Of a stretch of 64,000 nt of DNA, positions 27,880 to 37,158 are shown piece by piece. The translations under genes were made by a program, and so were the position numbers. The notes below the pieces were generated by a model, which saw only the letters and a program-made list of their open reading frames with translations, did not search any database and was not told the DNA's origin. Origin of the DNA: Psychrobacter raelei (GTDB lineage Bacteria > Pseudomonadota > Gammaproteobacteria > Pseudomonadales > Moraxellaceae); contig NZ_CP093310.2 of assembly GCF_022631235.3 (NCBI RefSeq), positions 558,001 to 622,000 of the forward strand, written 5' to 3'. Position 1 is the stretch's first letter. Every line of letters starts with the position of its first letter.

Positions 27880-28443
27880 TTAGTAGCGCTTGATACTCTT
27901 GTCTTTTGAAATGGTCTCTTGATGAATAGGAAACTGGCTGTGCTCAGTGACCGACTTTCGGTCATTAAAATAGTGATGCAAAGTGCGTTTTACCGCTTCA
28001 AAGGCGATGTCATCCCAAGGAATGTCTTTTTCTTCAAATAAGGCACACTCTAAGCTTTCAGGCCCGACGCCATATTTGCCGTCTTGCAACTGGGTCAGAT
28101 ACAGCACATAGATTTGACCGATATCAGGAATGTCATATAGACAGTACAAATGCGGGTGTGTTGCCACAGCGTCAGCTTCTTCCACAGTTTCCCGAGCGGC
28201 GCCTTCTGCCATGGTTTCGCCAATCTCCATAAACCCTGCTGGCAAAGTCCAATAGCCATATCGAGGCTCAATGGCACGGCGGCATAGCAGCACCTTATCT
28301 TGTGAGATGACAATGGCGCCACAAATAACTTTAGGGTTTTCATAGTGAATATAATGGCAGTGTGGGCAGACCAAGCGCGGGTTGTGGTCGCCGGCAGGAA
28401 TTTTATGCTCCGCTAACTGGCCGCATTGCAAACAGTACGCCAT
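27880..28443 (-). CDS. Nudix hydrolase with N-terminal zinc ribbon
   Basis: A 187-residue member of the NudC-like zinc-ribbon Nudix group. The zinc ribbon is CLQCGQ near residue 4-8 and CPHCHY near 26-30. The Nudix box is GFMEIGETMAEGAARETVEE at about residues 70-90, but the Gly after EE is replaced (ADA instead of xGU). The substrate cannot be named; NADH or another nucleoside diphosphate derivative is possible. The C-terminal 25 residues are not part of the domain. Confidence 0.85.
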   Translation of the reverse strand: MAYCLQCGQLAEHKIPAGDHNPRLVCPHCHYIHYENPKVICGAIVISQDKVLLCRRAIEPRYGYWTLPAGFMEIGETMAEGAARETVEEADAVATHPHLYCLYDIPDIGQIYVLYLTQLQDGKYGVGPESLECALFEEKDIPWDDIAFEAVKRTLHHYFNDRKSVTEHSQFPIHQETISKDKSIKRY

Positions 28444-28672
28444 AGGGCAGTCCTTATTTTTGAAATTAATCGATTACTTATTATTTTAAGCCGCATTTTT
28501 AGCGCTTGCTTTGTTAAAAATGAGCAAAAAACAGGCTGGCTACTGATACGCGTTATAGCATTTATCATACATAATTACTAAGGCCAATTTATCATCAAGA
28601 TAGCATATTTCAGCATAATACGTTAGTCTAACCCTACACTCTTATTTGTTGGTTTACTGTTTATCGCGCCTT

Positions 28673-29656
28673 ATGAAATCCTCTATTGAAACGCTACTTG
28701 TACCACAAAATCTGTATCAAAATGAGCACTCACCACGCTTTGAAGAGCTTGCGGTGGTGTTGCCTGAGCAGGTCATTCACCCTAAGCTTAGGCAGCTGGT
28801 TGAGAGGGTACAACAGCACACATTGCATGCCACCTTCAAGCAAGACATAGCGGACACCAAGGTTCACACTCAGGCGCAGTTGGCGGCGCACTTCCAAGGC
28901 AACTCTCAAGATAATGCCCGTGCTACTGAGCAGAGCAAGTCTGCGCATAATCCGTCTCACTCTACAACAACTGATGCTGCAGTTGATGGCATACAATCAG
29001 TACTCAAAAAGGAGGTGGCCACGGTCAAGGGTGGCGCACACACTAAAAATACCGAGTTGTCATCAGGGGGCATCAGTCGAGCCCAAAGGATTTTAGAGAA
29101 GCTGGTCACCACTGACAATGCAGATGCCGCAGTTTTGGTGGTTATTACCAACGAGGCGCATCCTAAAATGCTGCTGACTCGGCGTGCTGCCCACTTAAGC
29201 AGCCATGCCGGAGAGGTGTCTTTTGCGGGAGGAAAGCACGACACAGGTGACGGTAATAATGTGGTTACAGCGCTGCGAGAGGCCTGCGAAGAGACTGCTC
29301 TACCACCGAGCAAAGCACAGATTGTTGGTCAATTACCAATTCAGGTATCCAAAAAGGGACTGGTGGTGCGTCCTATCGTGGCTTTGGTGGAGCCGCCCAT
29401 TACCTATGTGCCTGAGCTGGGCGAGATTGCTCGTATTTTTTGGGCTGACTTTGAGACACTAATCGAGCAGCCCACCACAGACCACATTTTGCCTTATACC
29501 ATCAATGGCCAGACCCTTAATATAAAGACACCCAGCTGGCGTGTAGATGGTGAAGTGGTGTGGGGGCTGACCGGTCGGGTGCTGGCTGGTTTACTACAGA
29601 TCGGTTTTGATCGCGAAGTGACTTGGTATTATGAGCCGGTTGACGGCTCTGATTAA
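28673..29656 (+). CDS. Nudix CoA pyrophosphatase (NudL-like)
   Basis: The C-terminal domain has the CoA-pyrophosphatase signature LTRRAAHLSSHAGEVSFAGGK followed by a Nudix box ALREACEETALP. Such enzymes split CoA to phosphopantetheine and 3',5'-ADP. The first 130 or so residues are an extension without a recognisable domain and rich in Gln, His, Ser and Thr. I chose the ATG at 28673 (MKSSIETLL), as in its usual start; an in-frame TTG at 28646 is also possible. It is divergent from the other Nudix gene and convergent with birA. Confidence 0.85.
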   Translation: MKSSIETLLVPQNLYQNEHSPRFEELAVVLPEQVIHPKLRQLVERVQQHTLHATFKQDIADTKVHTQAQLAAHFQGNSQDNARATEQSKSAHNPSHSTTTDAAVDGIQSVLKKEVATVKGGAHTKNTELSSGGISRAQRILEKLVTTDNADAAVLVVITNEAHPKMLLTRRAAHLSSHAGEVSFAGGKHDTGDGNNVVTALREACEETALPPSKAQIVGQLPIQVSKKGLVVRPIVALVEPPITYVPELGEIARIFWADFETLIEQPTTDHILPYTINGQTLNIKTPSWRVDGEVVWGLTGRVLAGLLQIGFDREVTWYYEPVDGSD

Positions 29657-29693
29657 CCCATCAAACTCTCATATTCATCCTGAATCTGCATAT

Positions 29694-30758
29694 TTAGCCT
29701 TTATCCTTGCCCGTTAAACGGATGGTGCCTGTGTAGATATTACGCGGCTCTACGTATCCTTGCTGCGTGGTGTTTATGGCTAAGCTGCCATCCGTATTTA
29801 TCCCCGTTACCACGCCGTGAATCACCACTGTATCTGAGTGTTTATCTTGGGCGCTTTGTGGTTTGGTCGCTTGAGTGGTGTGAGCAGATAAAGGTGGCTG
29901 CTCAATAATGATTGGTCTGCCAGCCAGCACATTGACTGCACTATAGTCTTCAATAAACTGTGTCAGGGCGTAGCTTTGTTGTGAAAACTGTTCAAATTGA
30001 GCCACGGCACGCAGCAAGGTGGCACTCACAGGTATATATAAATCCTCAGCACGCGGTAAGTGGCCGTGAGCGTCTGAAGGCAGGCTGTTATGGGCGCTGT
30101 GAGCATTATCCTTATTAGCTATGTGGGTTTGTTTGTAATTTTGGGTTTGCTTAATAATCTGAGTTAGGCTAATGGCCTGATAATCCATGCCTTCTTTGGT
30201 GCTGTCACTTAATACAGGCGCAGCCTCGATATTCATACCGACCCCAATAATAACGCCGGTAATCTTATTGTCTGTCACCACAGGCTCAATCAAAATCCCC
30301 GCCAATTTATGAAAACTGGTATTGCTTTTATCAGCTGCGGTGGGCGTCTCACCAGCGCTGAGAGACTCAGTGTCATAATAGCCTATGTCATTGGCCCATT
30401 TTACCCCGACTATAGGCAAGCCTAGACTGCGGCGCTGACGATTGAGGTTTTGCAGCACTGGCAGGCGGGTGATGTGCAAGCCGACCACCAAGGATAATAG
30501 GCCAGACAAAGACGATTGTAAGGGGTGATACAGCGATAGATAGATATTGCCAATAGGTGACTGCCACGTTCGGGTACGCTGGCCACGGCCGGCAGTTTGC
30601 ATACTGGCAGTGAGTAGATAGGGGCGAGTTTTGTCAATGTCACCATTGGCAAGTTGTTGCATAAGCTCGCTATTGGTAGAGGGGCTGACGGCCACGTGAC
30701 GGTGTATTAACGGCTGATTGGCGCCTTGATTTAAGACAGACTGTGAAGCAAAGGGCAT
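29694..30758 (-). CDS. birA: Biotin-[acetyl-CoA-carboxylase] ligase BirA, without DNA-binding domain
   Basis: BirA attaches biotin to the BCCP subunit of acetyl-CoA carboxylase. The biotin-binding STNSELMQQL, the GRGQRTRTWQSP adenylate loop, KWANDI and the KLAGILIEP and GVGMNIE motifs are present. There is no N-terminal helix-turn-helix, so it should not act as a repressor. At 354 residues it is longer than usual because of two low-complexity insertions, at about residues 135-155 and 205-235. Confidence 0.92.
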   Translation of the reverse strand: MPFASQSVLNQGANQPLIHRHVAVSPSTNSELMQQLANGDIDKTRPYLLTASMQTAGRGQRTRTWQSPIGNIYLSLYHPLQSSLSGLLSLVVGLHITRLPVLQNLNRQRRSLGLPIVGVKWANDIGYYDTESLSAGETPTAADKSNTSFHKLAGILIEPVVTDNKITGVIIGVGMNIEAAPVLSDSTKEGMDYQAISLTQIIKQTQNYKQTHIANKDNAHSAHNSLPSDAHGHLPRAEDLYIPVSATLLRAVAQFEQFSQQSYALTQFIEDYSAVNVLAGRPIIIEQPPLSAHTTQATKPQSAQDKHSDTVVIHGVVTGINTDGSLAINTTQQGYVEPRNIYTGTIRLTGKDKG

Positions 30759-30901
30759 AACTTGGCCTACAAAATAAATTTAAGGGGCTAATGTGTGAAA
30801 TCGGATTTTCAGAGGTTGATAACTGGCGAACAAATAAGGGGAATATTAGCACAGCTGCCACCCAGCTTGCCGATATGTTGCGCTGCATTCGGCTTATTTT
30901 A

Positions 30902-30932
30902 TTGATTTTCAAAATTGGTGTTTTGTTATACT
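30902..30932 (+). promoter_or_regulatory. Putative promoter of the TSUP exporter gene
   Basis: TTGATT (30902-30907) and TATACT (30927-30932) at 19 bp, with TGT before the -10, which makes an extended -10. The next gene starts at 31024. Confidence 0.42.
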
Positions 30933-31023
30933 GACCCTGCAGGTAAGTTTAAGACTCATTAACTGTGATTTGCTAAGTATTGAATAGGTATCGGCAAAGC
31001 GCACAAGGCAGGAAGAAACAAGT

Positions 31024-31836
31024 ATGATGATACTGTGGTTTTTATTGGCAGGAACCTTTGCAGGCGTGTGTGCCGGTCTATTCGGTGTGGGCGGTGGTAT
31101 GATTATTGTGCCAGCACTGGTGTGGATGTTCACCGCTTATGGCTATTCACCCGATATCATTGCGCATTTGGCAGTGGGCACCTCACTGGCAACCATTATG
31201 GTTACCTCCATCAGCTCTTTGACCGCACACCACAAGCGTGGCGGTGTGCGCTGGGAAGTATGGAAAAATATGGCCATTGGTTTGGTCGTCGGCAGCTTAC
31301 TTGGTGCAGCAGTGGCTGATCAAATGAATGGCTTAATGCTACAGGCACTGATTGGTGTGGCAGCGCTGCTGGTGGCCTTTAAGATGCTGTTTTTGTCCAA
31401 CAAAGAAAATTTAGGTCGTCCTCTACCTTCAGCACCGGTTCAAATTGGCGCCGGCTCTGGTATTGGTATGGCATCCGCAATATTCGGTATCGGCGGTGGC
31501 AGTTTAACTGTGCCTTTTTTGACATGGGCAGGCTTACCGATGCGTCAAGCGGTAGGCACATCAGCCGCTTGCGGATTACCGATTGCCCTGGCGGGTGCGG
31601 CAGGCTTTGCTTGGTTTGGTCAGGACGTGGTAGGCTTGCCTTCTGGGGCCATTGGCTTTGTACATGTCACCGGATTTATTTGTATCTCGATCGCCAGCTT
31701 TATCACCGCTAAACTGGGCGCAAAATGGGCGCACCAATTACCGGCTGCTACCTTAAAAAAGGGCTTTGGTGCACTCTTGGTAATCGCAGGCAGCCAGTTG
31801 TTGTGGTCAGGCCTAAAAGGCATGGGTGTTATTTAG
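31024..31836 (+). CDS. TSUP (TauE/SafE) family membrane transporter
   Basis: A 270-residue, about eight-helix membrane protein with the two inverted-repeat glycine motifs of the family: FGVGGGMIIVPAL near residue 20 and FGIGGGSLTVPFL near residue 160. TSUP proteins export sulfite, sulfoacetate or other organic sulfur compounds, or anions more broadly. Neighbours (birA, smc) give no clue to substrate. It is a single gene with its own putative promoter. Confidence 0.9.
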   Translation: MMILWFLLAGTFAGVCAGLFGVGGGMIIVPALVWMFTAYGYSPDIIAHLAVGTSLATIMVTSISSLTAHHKRGGVRWEVWKNMAIGLVVGSLLGAAVADQMNGLMLQALIGVAALLVAFKMLFLSNKENLGRPLPSAPVQIGAGSGIGMASAIFGIGGGSLTVPFLTWAGLPMRQAVGTSAACGLPIALAGAAGFAWFGQDVVGLPSGAIGFVHVTGFICISIASFITAKLGAKWAHQLPAATLKKGFGALLVIAGSQLLWSGLKGMGVI

Positions 31837-31854
31837 ATAAGCACAGCGCAAAAC

Positions 31855-31883
31855 CTGAAAAATCACCGCGTTTGCGGTAAAAT
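31855..31883 (+). promoter_or_regulatory. Putative smc promoter
   Basis: CTGAAA (31855-31860) and TAAAAT (31878-31883) at 17 bp. The -10 lies inside GCGG-TAAAATAG-CCGC, and ACCGC/GCGGT just upstream can also pair, so it may overlap an operator. Confidence 0.45.
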
Positions 31884-31954
31884 AGCCGCGCTCATTTGTC
31901 TGATAGACAGCTACGTTTTCTCCTTCTTATCTTTTAACTTATTATGCGGCCTTC

Positions 31955-34900
31955 ATGCGTTTAAAATCTCTTAAATTGTCCGGCTTTAAATCTTTTGCCA
32001 ATCCAACCACTTTTAGCTTTCGCCATGGCATTACTGCCATTGTGGGGCCTAATGGCTGTGGTAAATCTAATGTGATTGATGCCATCCGCTGGGTTTTGGG
32101 CGAGTCCTCTGCCAAGCAGCTGCGTGGTGGGGCAATGAGTGATGTTATTTTTGCTGGTACTCAGAATAAAGCTGCCAAAAGTCTGGCCAGTGTTGAGCTA
32201 ACCTTTGAGCATACCCAAGATGAGCAGACCGGTATTCGCCATGAGCTCAATTTATATCATGAGCTGTCAGTGCGCCGCCAGATTAATGGGGAGGGTAAGT
32301 CGGATTATTTTATCAATGGTACCCGATGCCGCCGCCGTGATGTGGTCGATGTATTCTTAGGCACAGGCTTGGGACCACGCAGCTACTCGGTGATTCAGCA
32401 AGGGATGATAGGACGTATTGTCGACTCAAGCCCGCTACAGTTGCGTGAGTTTATTGAAGAGGCCGCGGGGGTGTCACGCTATCAGGCCCGCCGTGAAGAG
32501 ACTCAAAAAAAGCTGCTTAGAACCCGAGAGAATTTAGAGCGCTTGCAAGACATTGAAGCTGAGCTGAGCCGTCAGAAGAAAAAGCTGGCCAAACAAGCTG
32601 AGAGCGCCACCCACTATCAGCAGTTGCAGCAGCAGCTAAGTGAAGTCAAAGAGCAGCTGGGCACGCAGCAATTGTATCAGGCCAAAGCGGCACAAATGCA
32701 GCACAAGGCTGAGCAAGAGCAGCTGACTAAGAGCCTTGAGGCGCAGCAAGCTCAGGACAGTATGCTGAAACAAAAGCTGGCCAAAGTCAGTGCCCGTCTG
32801 GCTGAGGAGCAGTGGCTAAAAGATGAGGCGCGTGATAGCCTGCACCAACAAGATTTACAGCGCCAGCAGGTTGAGCATCAACTCAAAGAGCTGCACTCTA
32901 GCCTCAGTCAGCTGGAAGGGAAGTTACGTGCCAATGCCGATCGGCAGCAAAAAATACAAGCCAGTATGTTGGCCACCGAGCAAGACAATCAAGCACAAAA
33001 TGAGACCTTGACCCAGTTAGCCCCTGAGCTTGAAGCCCTGCAAGTACAGCAGCAGCAAACGCAGGAAAAATATACGCCGCTGCAGTTGGCTTGGGAGGCA
33101 AGCAATACCAAAGTGGCTAAGATTGAGGCGGACAAACGAGAGGTTGAGCAGCGTCTTGCGCTTGCCAAACAGTCTGAATCTCGGCTCACGCTGGATTTGT
33201 CCAAATGGCACAACAAAGATAAGCTATGGCAGCAAGAGGCAATAAAATGGGGAGTGCGCCCAAGCGGTGATACCCTTAGCGCTACTGACGCAGAGGTGAC
33301 ATCAGCCCCAGTTTCGCAGCCGTTAAATGAGCAGATTGCTGGTATCGATAACCAGCTTAAAGGCTTAGCTAAGCAGCAAGAGGTTATTGAAGAGCAGTTA
33401 GAGACTAAGCAGCCAATTTTTAATCAATTAAAGCAGACACAACACCAGCAGCAATCACAGCTTGCCCAGTTAGAAAAGCAGCATGCCAGTCTGATGGCAG
33501 AATATGACACGTTGCATGCCATTGTTCACCCCAAAAAGCCGGCCAAGTTACCCTCAGCGCAGCCGACAGATGGCGCTCAATCCGTTATGGCTGCAGATAA
33601 CAGTACGGCTAACCGCTCTTTAGGACACACGCTTGGGCAGCTTTCAGCATTACACGAGCAGATTAAGCTGACCGCCGCTGGCGAGCCTTATGCCCAAAGC
33701 TTGGATAAATGGTTGGCGTTTTGGCTGGATGCGGGGATACTGCCGGCCACCGGCTTTGGCAACGATAACGGCCATGCAGGATTTATTCAGTGTCTGCTGT
33801 CTGATGACAGCTTTGATAAGCTTAGTAATAAGCCTCAAAGTAAAACAGATAAAAGTGCTGCAATGCCCCCTCAGAGTGTGTTATTTGAGGGCAGTACTGC
33901 ATCAGAGCATCAACAGCAAGACTTGCCACCTGATTTACAGCCCTATTTAAAGCCTTTAACTGAGCTGATTGCTGCGCCTAAGCTTAGACTGTGGCAGCAT
34001 ACTTATTTGTATGTGAAAGAGCATAAGACAGATGAGGGCGCGACAGACCTAGCACTGGACTTAGATAAAATCGCAGTGCTGCTGCACACCATGCCTGCAC
34101 CTATAATAATATTAACGCAAGCAGGATGGCTAATCACTCGAGTCGGCGCAGTGCATATCAGTAAGCTTGATAAAAGTGGACAACATCCGTCATTTTTAAG
34201 CATTCGCTTGCAGCAACAACAGCGTCTGGCTGTACTTGAGGCGCATTTAAATGAGACAGAAACCCAGATTGAGCAGCTTACTAACACCATAAAAGCACAG
34301 GCTCATAAGCAAGAGCAGCTGTCTGTGGTTATTGAAGAGCTGTTGGCACAATTATCTGCCTCAGCGCATAAGCGCCATGAACTACAGCAGCAAAGAATTA
34401 CCTTGATAGCCAAACAAGAGCGGCAAGACAGCGAGCAGCAGCGCTTACAAGCACAGCGGGATGAGCTGGATGCTGAACAGCAAGAAATCCAAAGCGCTCA
34501 GTTGGCATTAAGCCAAAAAATTGAATCAGATAACAAGCACTTACAAGCCTTGATGCCAGAATTAAAGGCGGCAAAACAGCAGCAGCAACAGCTAGAGCTA
34601 GAGCGCCAGCAAATCAGTCAGCAAGAGCGTGACAACAATGACAGCTTACGTCAATTACAGTTGCAATACAGCCAAGCACAGATTGCTGCCAAGCACAGTG
34701 CGGCGCAGTTACAGCAGTTTATTGAGGACAAGCAGCAGTTAGAGCGCAGTCAGCAAAAGCTTATCCAAGAGCAAGATAAGCTGCAACAAAAGCTGCCACA
34801 ATTACAAGCCCAGCAACAAGCAGTCAGCCAGCAGCACCATGAGCTGCAAGTGGCCTTAGATGAGCGCCAAGCGGTAATTGGCAGTTTACAAGGTGACGTT

Positions 34901-35797
34901 GAGGCGCATCAAGCCCGCCGTGATGACTTAGAATCGCACATTCAGCAGATACAAGATAAGTTATCGCACAGCATCACTCAAGTAGCCATTGCTGATGAGC
35001 GTATCAAAGAAGCCAGTGAGCGATTAAAGGGGTTAAACACACAAATTAGCCCCTTGGCTTTACTGACCGATTATATTACCCATGGGCGCAGTGTGTCAGC
35101 TGCCAAGCTAGAAAAACTGCAAGCGGCAGAAAGTCAGCTAACGGCTAAGCTTAATAACATGGGGCCGGTAAACTTAGCCGCCGCAGCCGAGCTGGCTGCT
35201 GTAGATGAGCGTCTGCTTCCGCTTGAGCAGCAGATTAATGACATAACAGCCAGTATGGATACTTTAAGTGAAGCCATTGCCTCTATCGATGGCAAAACCA
35301 AAACCTTGTTCTTACAAACCTTAGACTCGGTTAATGAGTCACTCACTCAGCTATTTACCAAGGTGTTTGGTGGTGGTCAGGCCAGTTTAACCTTACTCAA
35401 AGACGATGAATTGGGCGTAGGGGAGCAGTGGCGAGCAGGTCTTGAATTGATGGCGCAGCCTAAAGGTAAGAAGAACAGCCGTTTGGCAGTATTGTCTGGT
35501 GGGGAGAAGACATTAACAGCGCTGAGCCTTATTTTTGCTATCTTTAAGCAGCATCCTGCACCATTTTGTGTGCTCGATGAGGTGGACGCACCGCTTGATG
35601 ATGCTAACGTGGTGCGCTTTACCAATTTGATTGCTGATTTAGCTGATGAGGTGCAGTTTATTTTTATCAGCCACAATAAATTGGCAATGCAAATCGCCGA
35701 CGAGCTTAAGGGGGTGACCATGCCGCAAGCGGGTATCTCAACGCTGGTGAGTGTCAGCCTAGAAGAGGCCGAGCAGTATTTAGAGCCTTCGGCTTAA
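31955..35797 (+). CDS. smc: Chromosome partition protein SMC
   Basis: SMC forms the ATP-driven ring of the SMC-ScpAB condensin. It has the Walker A GPNGCGKSN at residues 31-39, a long Gln-rich coiled coil, a hinge at about 545-750, a second coiled coil, and the C-terminal head with LSGGEKTL at 1180 and Walker B CVLDEVDAP at 1205-1213. It is 1280 residues, about 100 longer than B. subtilis SMC, with extra Gln/Ala-rich coil and a hinge insert. E. coli uses MukB instead. zipA follows after 183 bp, the usual order for Moraxellaceae. Confidence 0.97.
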   Translation: MRLKSLKLSGFKSFANPTTFSFRHGITAIVGPNGCGKSNVIDAIRWVLGESSAKQLRGGAMSDVIFAGTQNKAAKSLASVELTFEHTQDEQTGIRHELNLYHELSVRRQINGEGKSDYFINGTRCRRRDVVDVFLGTGLGPRSYSVIQQGMIGRIVDSSPLQLREFIEEAAGVSRYQARREETQKKLLRTRENLERLQDIEAELSRQKKKLAKQAESATHYQQLQQQLSEVKEQLGTQQLYQAKAAQMQHKAEQEQLTKSLEAQQAQDSMLKQKLAKVSARLAEEQWLKDEARDSLHQQDLQRQQVEHQLKELHSSLSQLEGKLRANADRQQKIQASMLATEQDNQAQNETLTQLAPELEALQVQQQQTQEKYTPLQLAWEASNTKVAKIEADKREVEQRLALAKQSESRLTLDLSKWHNKDKLWQQEAIKWGVRPSGDTLSATDAEVTSAPVSQPLNEQIAGIDNQLKGLAKQQEVIEEQLETKQPIFNQLKQTQHQQQSQLAQLEKQHASLMAEYDTLHAIVHPKKPAKLPSAQPTDGAQSVMAADNSTANRSLGHTLGQLSALHEQIKLTAAGEPYAQSLDKWLAFWLDAGILPATGFGNDNGHAGFIQCLLSDDSFDKLSNKPQSKTDKSAAMPPQSVLFEGSTASEHQQQDLPPDLQPYLKPLTELIAAPKLRLWQHTYLYVKEHKTDEGATDLALDLDKIAVLLHTMPAPIIILTQAGWLITRVGAVHISKLDKSGQHPSFLSIRLQQQQRLAVLEAHLNETETQIEQLTNTIKAQAHKQEQLSVVIEELLAQLSASAHKRHELQQQRITLIAKQERQDSEQQRLQAQRDELDAEQQEIQSAQLALSQKIESDNKHLQALMPELKAAKQQQQQLELERQQISQQERDNNDSLRQLQLQYSQAQIAAKHSAAQLQQFIEDKQQLERSQQKLIQEQDKLQQKLPQLQAQQQAVSQQHHELQVALDERQAVIGSLQGDVEAHQARRDDLESHIQQIQDKLSHSITQVAIADERIKEASERLKGLNTQISPLALLTDYITHGRSVSAAKLEKLQAAESQLTAKLNNMGPVNLAAAAELAAVDERLLPLEQQINDITASMDTLSEAIASIDGKTKTLFLQTLDSVNESLTQLFTKVFGGGQASLTLLKDDELGVGEQWRAGLELMAQPKGKKNSRLAVLSGGEKTLTALSLIFAIFKQHPAPFCVLDEVDAPLDDANVVRFTNLIADLADEVQFIFISHNKLAMQIADELKGVTMPQAGISTLVSVSLEEAEQYLEPSA

Positions 35798-35980
35798 CGA
35801 TTTATAGACATTGAAAGTTACATTGGCTAAGTAGCAACTACCAGATACTTCAGGGTAAAATTAAATAAAACATAAGCCAAATAAAAAGTTACCCATTGCT
35901 CGCAGCGGTTGATGACGGGCAGGGTTAAGCGTGCTAGACTAATAGCGTTTTTTCTACCTCAATTTTAGGACACGTACATC

Positions 35981-37006
35981 ATGACCACCGTAGACTATAT
36001 TTTAATTATCATCGCTGTTGTTATTATGGTGGTAGGTCTGTATATGATTATTCGCGGTATTTCTGCTCGCAAAAATAAAGCCCACGCTCAGTCAATTATG
36101 CGTGATAAAAATGGCATTCCTATTATTCCGCGTCATGAGCGCAAGCTGGTAGAAGAGCCGGAAGCTCTAGAAGCAGGTGAGACGGTTATTGTGCCAGATC
36201 GCGAGCATTTGCAGCCGGTTATTACCGATAATGCCCCTGCCGCTGAGCCGCAGCCTAATCATTTAGATAAGCCAGCTGAGACTGAGTTTGTACCCACAGC
36301 ACGCACCACTCAGTCAGCTGATATGATGCCGCATACGCCTGCCGCCTCCCATCAATTTGCCAATACCACTGACAGCCCATTGACCAATCCGCATCTAGCC
36401 GCGCTAGACGATGATGGCGAAGATGACTTGTTTTCAAGCTTGGCCTCAGCGACCGAAAAGCTGATGCCGGTTATTGAGACCGCTCAAGAGTCTGAGTTCT
36501 TGGACAACAGCCCCATGCTTGATCAGCATCTGTTGGCAGAAGCAGACCAAGATCAAAACAGCCCGCTTAATCACGCACAAGAAAATATCAACATCACTTT
36601 AGTGCCCAAAAACAGCTATGACACTATTGATGGTAAGACCATTTTATCCATCGTATCGCAATACGGCCTAAAATATGGTGCCATGAATATGTTCCATCGT
36701 TATGAGAATAAAGATGGCTCGGGTATTTTATGGTTTAGTATGATGGGGGTGACTCAGGACGGTATTGCGCCCTTTGATTTAAACTTGTTGCCCACTTCTC
36801 GTTTTAATGGTTTGGTGTTGTTTTTATCGCTGCCCCATCCTAAAGCGACTCAAGGCTTCGACACCATGATGAGTGTGGTCAATTTAATCTCTAATGACTT
36901 AAATACCTTGGTGCTTGATGAGAATAATGACATCTTAACCCGTGAGCGTAGACAGCAGCTACGTGCTCAGGTCCAAGAGTATCAAGCTGCGTATCAACAG
37001 GGTTAA
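35981..37006 (+). CDS. zipA: Cell division protein ZipA
   Basis: ZipA tethers FtsZ to the inner membrane. An N-terminal membrane anchor spans residues 5-25 with the usual N-out topology, followed by a basic stretch and an acidic, Pro- and Ala-rich linker (about 50-200). The C-terminal FtsZ-binding domain is about 205-335 (DGKTILSIVSQYGLKYGAMNMFH and FDTMMSVVNLISNDL). Length is 341 residues, similar to E. coli. In relatives ligA follows directly, but here four genes on the other strand intervene. Confidence 0.93.
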   Translation: MTTVDYILIIIAVVIMVVGLYMIIRGISARKNKAHAQSIMRDKNGIPIIPRHERKLVEEPEALEAGETVIVPDREHLQPVITDNAPAAEPQPNHLDKPAETEFVPTARTTQSADMMPHTPAASHQFANTTDSPLTNPHLAALDDDGEDDLFSSLASATEKLMPVIETAQESEFLDNSPMLDQHLLAEADQDQNSPLNHAQENINITLVPKNSYDTIDGKTILSIVSQYGLKYGAMNMFHRYENKDGSGILWFSMMGVTQDGIAPFDLNLLPTSRFNGLVLFLSLPHPKATQGFDTMMSVVNLISNDLNTLVLDENNDILTRERRQQLRAQVQEYQAAYQQG

Positions 37007-37043
37007 TTGATCGCTATTTTAAAGACAGAAAATTAAGATGGCC

Positions 37044-37073
37044 GTTAAATAAAAAACGGTTAAATAAAAAACC
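37044..37073. repeat. 15-bp tandem duplication, 14/15 identical
   Basis: GTTAAATAAAAAACG and GTTAAATAAAAAACC lie head to tail just past zipA; the second copy provides the A-run and first bases of the terminator stem. Confidence 0.88.
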
Positions 37074-37100
37074 GTGTTCTCACAAGAGCACGGTTTTTTA
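37066..37100. terminator. Bidirectional terminator between zipA and the SDR gene
   Basis: ACCGTG plus TTCT pairs with AGAG plus CACGGT, with six A before and six T after. It lies between convergent genes and can serve both strands. A closely similar hairpin (AAAAAACCGTG arm) is at 63477. Confidence 0.85.
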
Positions 37101-37158
37101 TATTGCGGATGTTAAGTTTGAGAAAGTGCAGGGTACTAGTGACGCAATAACCAAGTTA

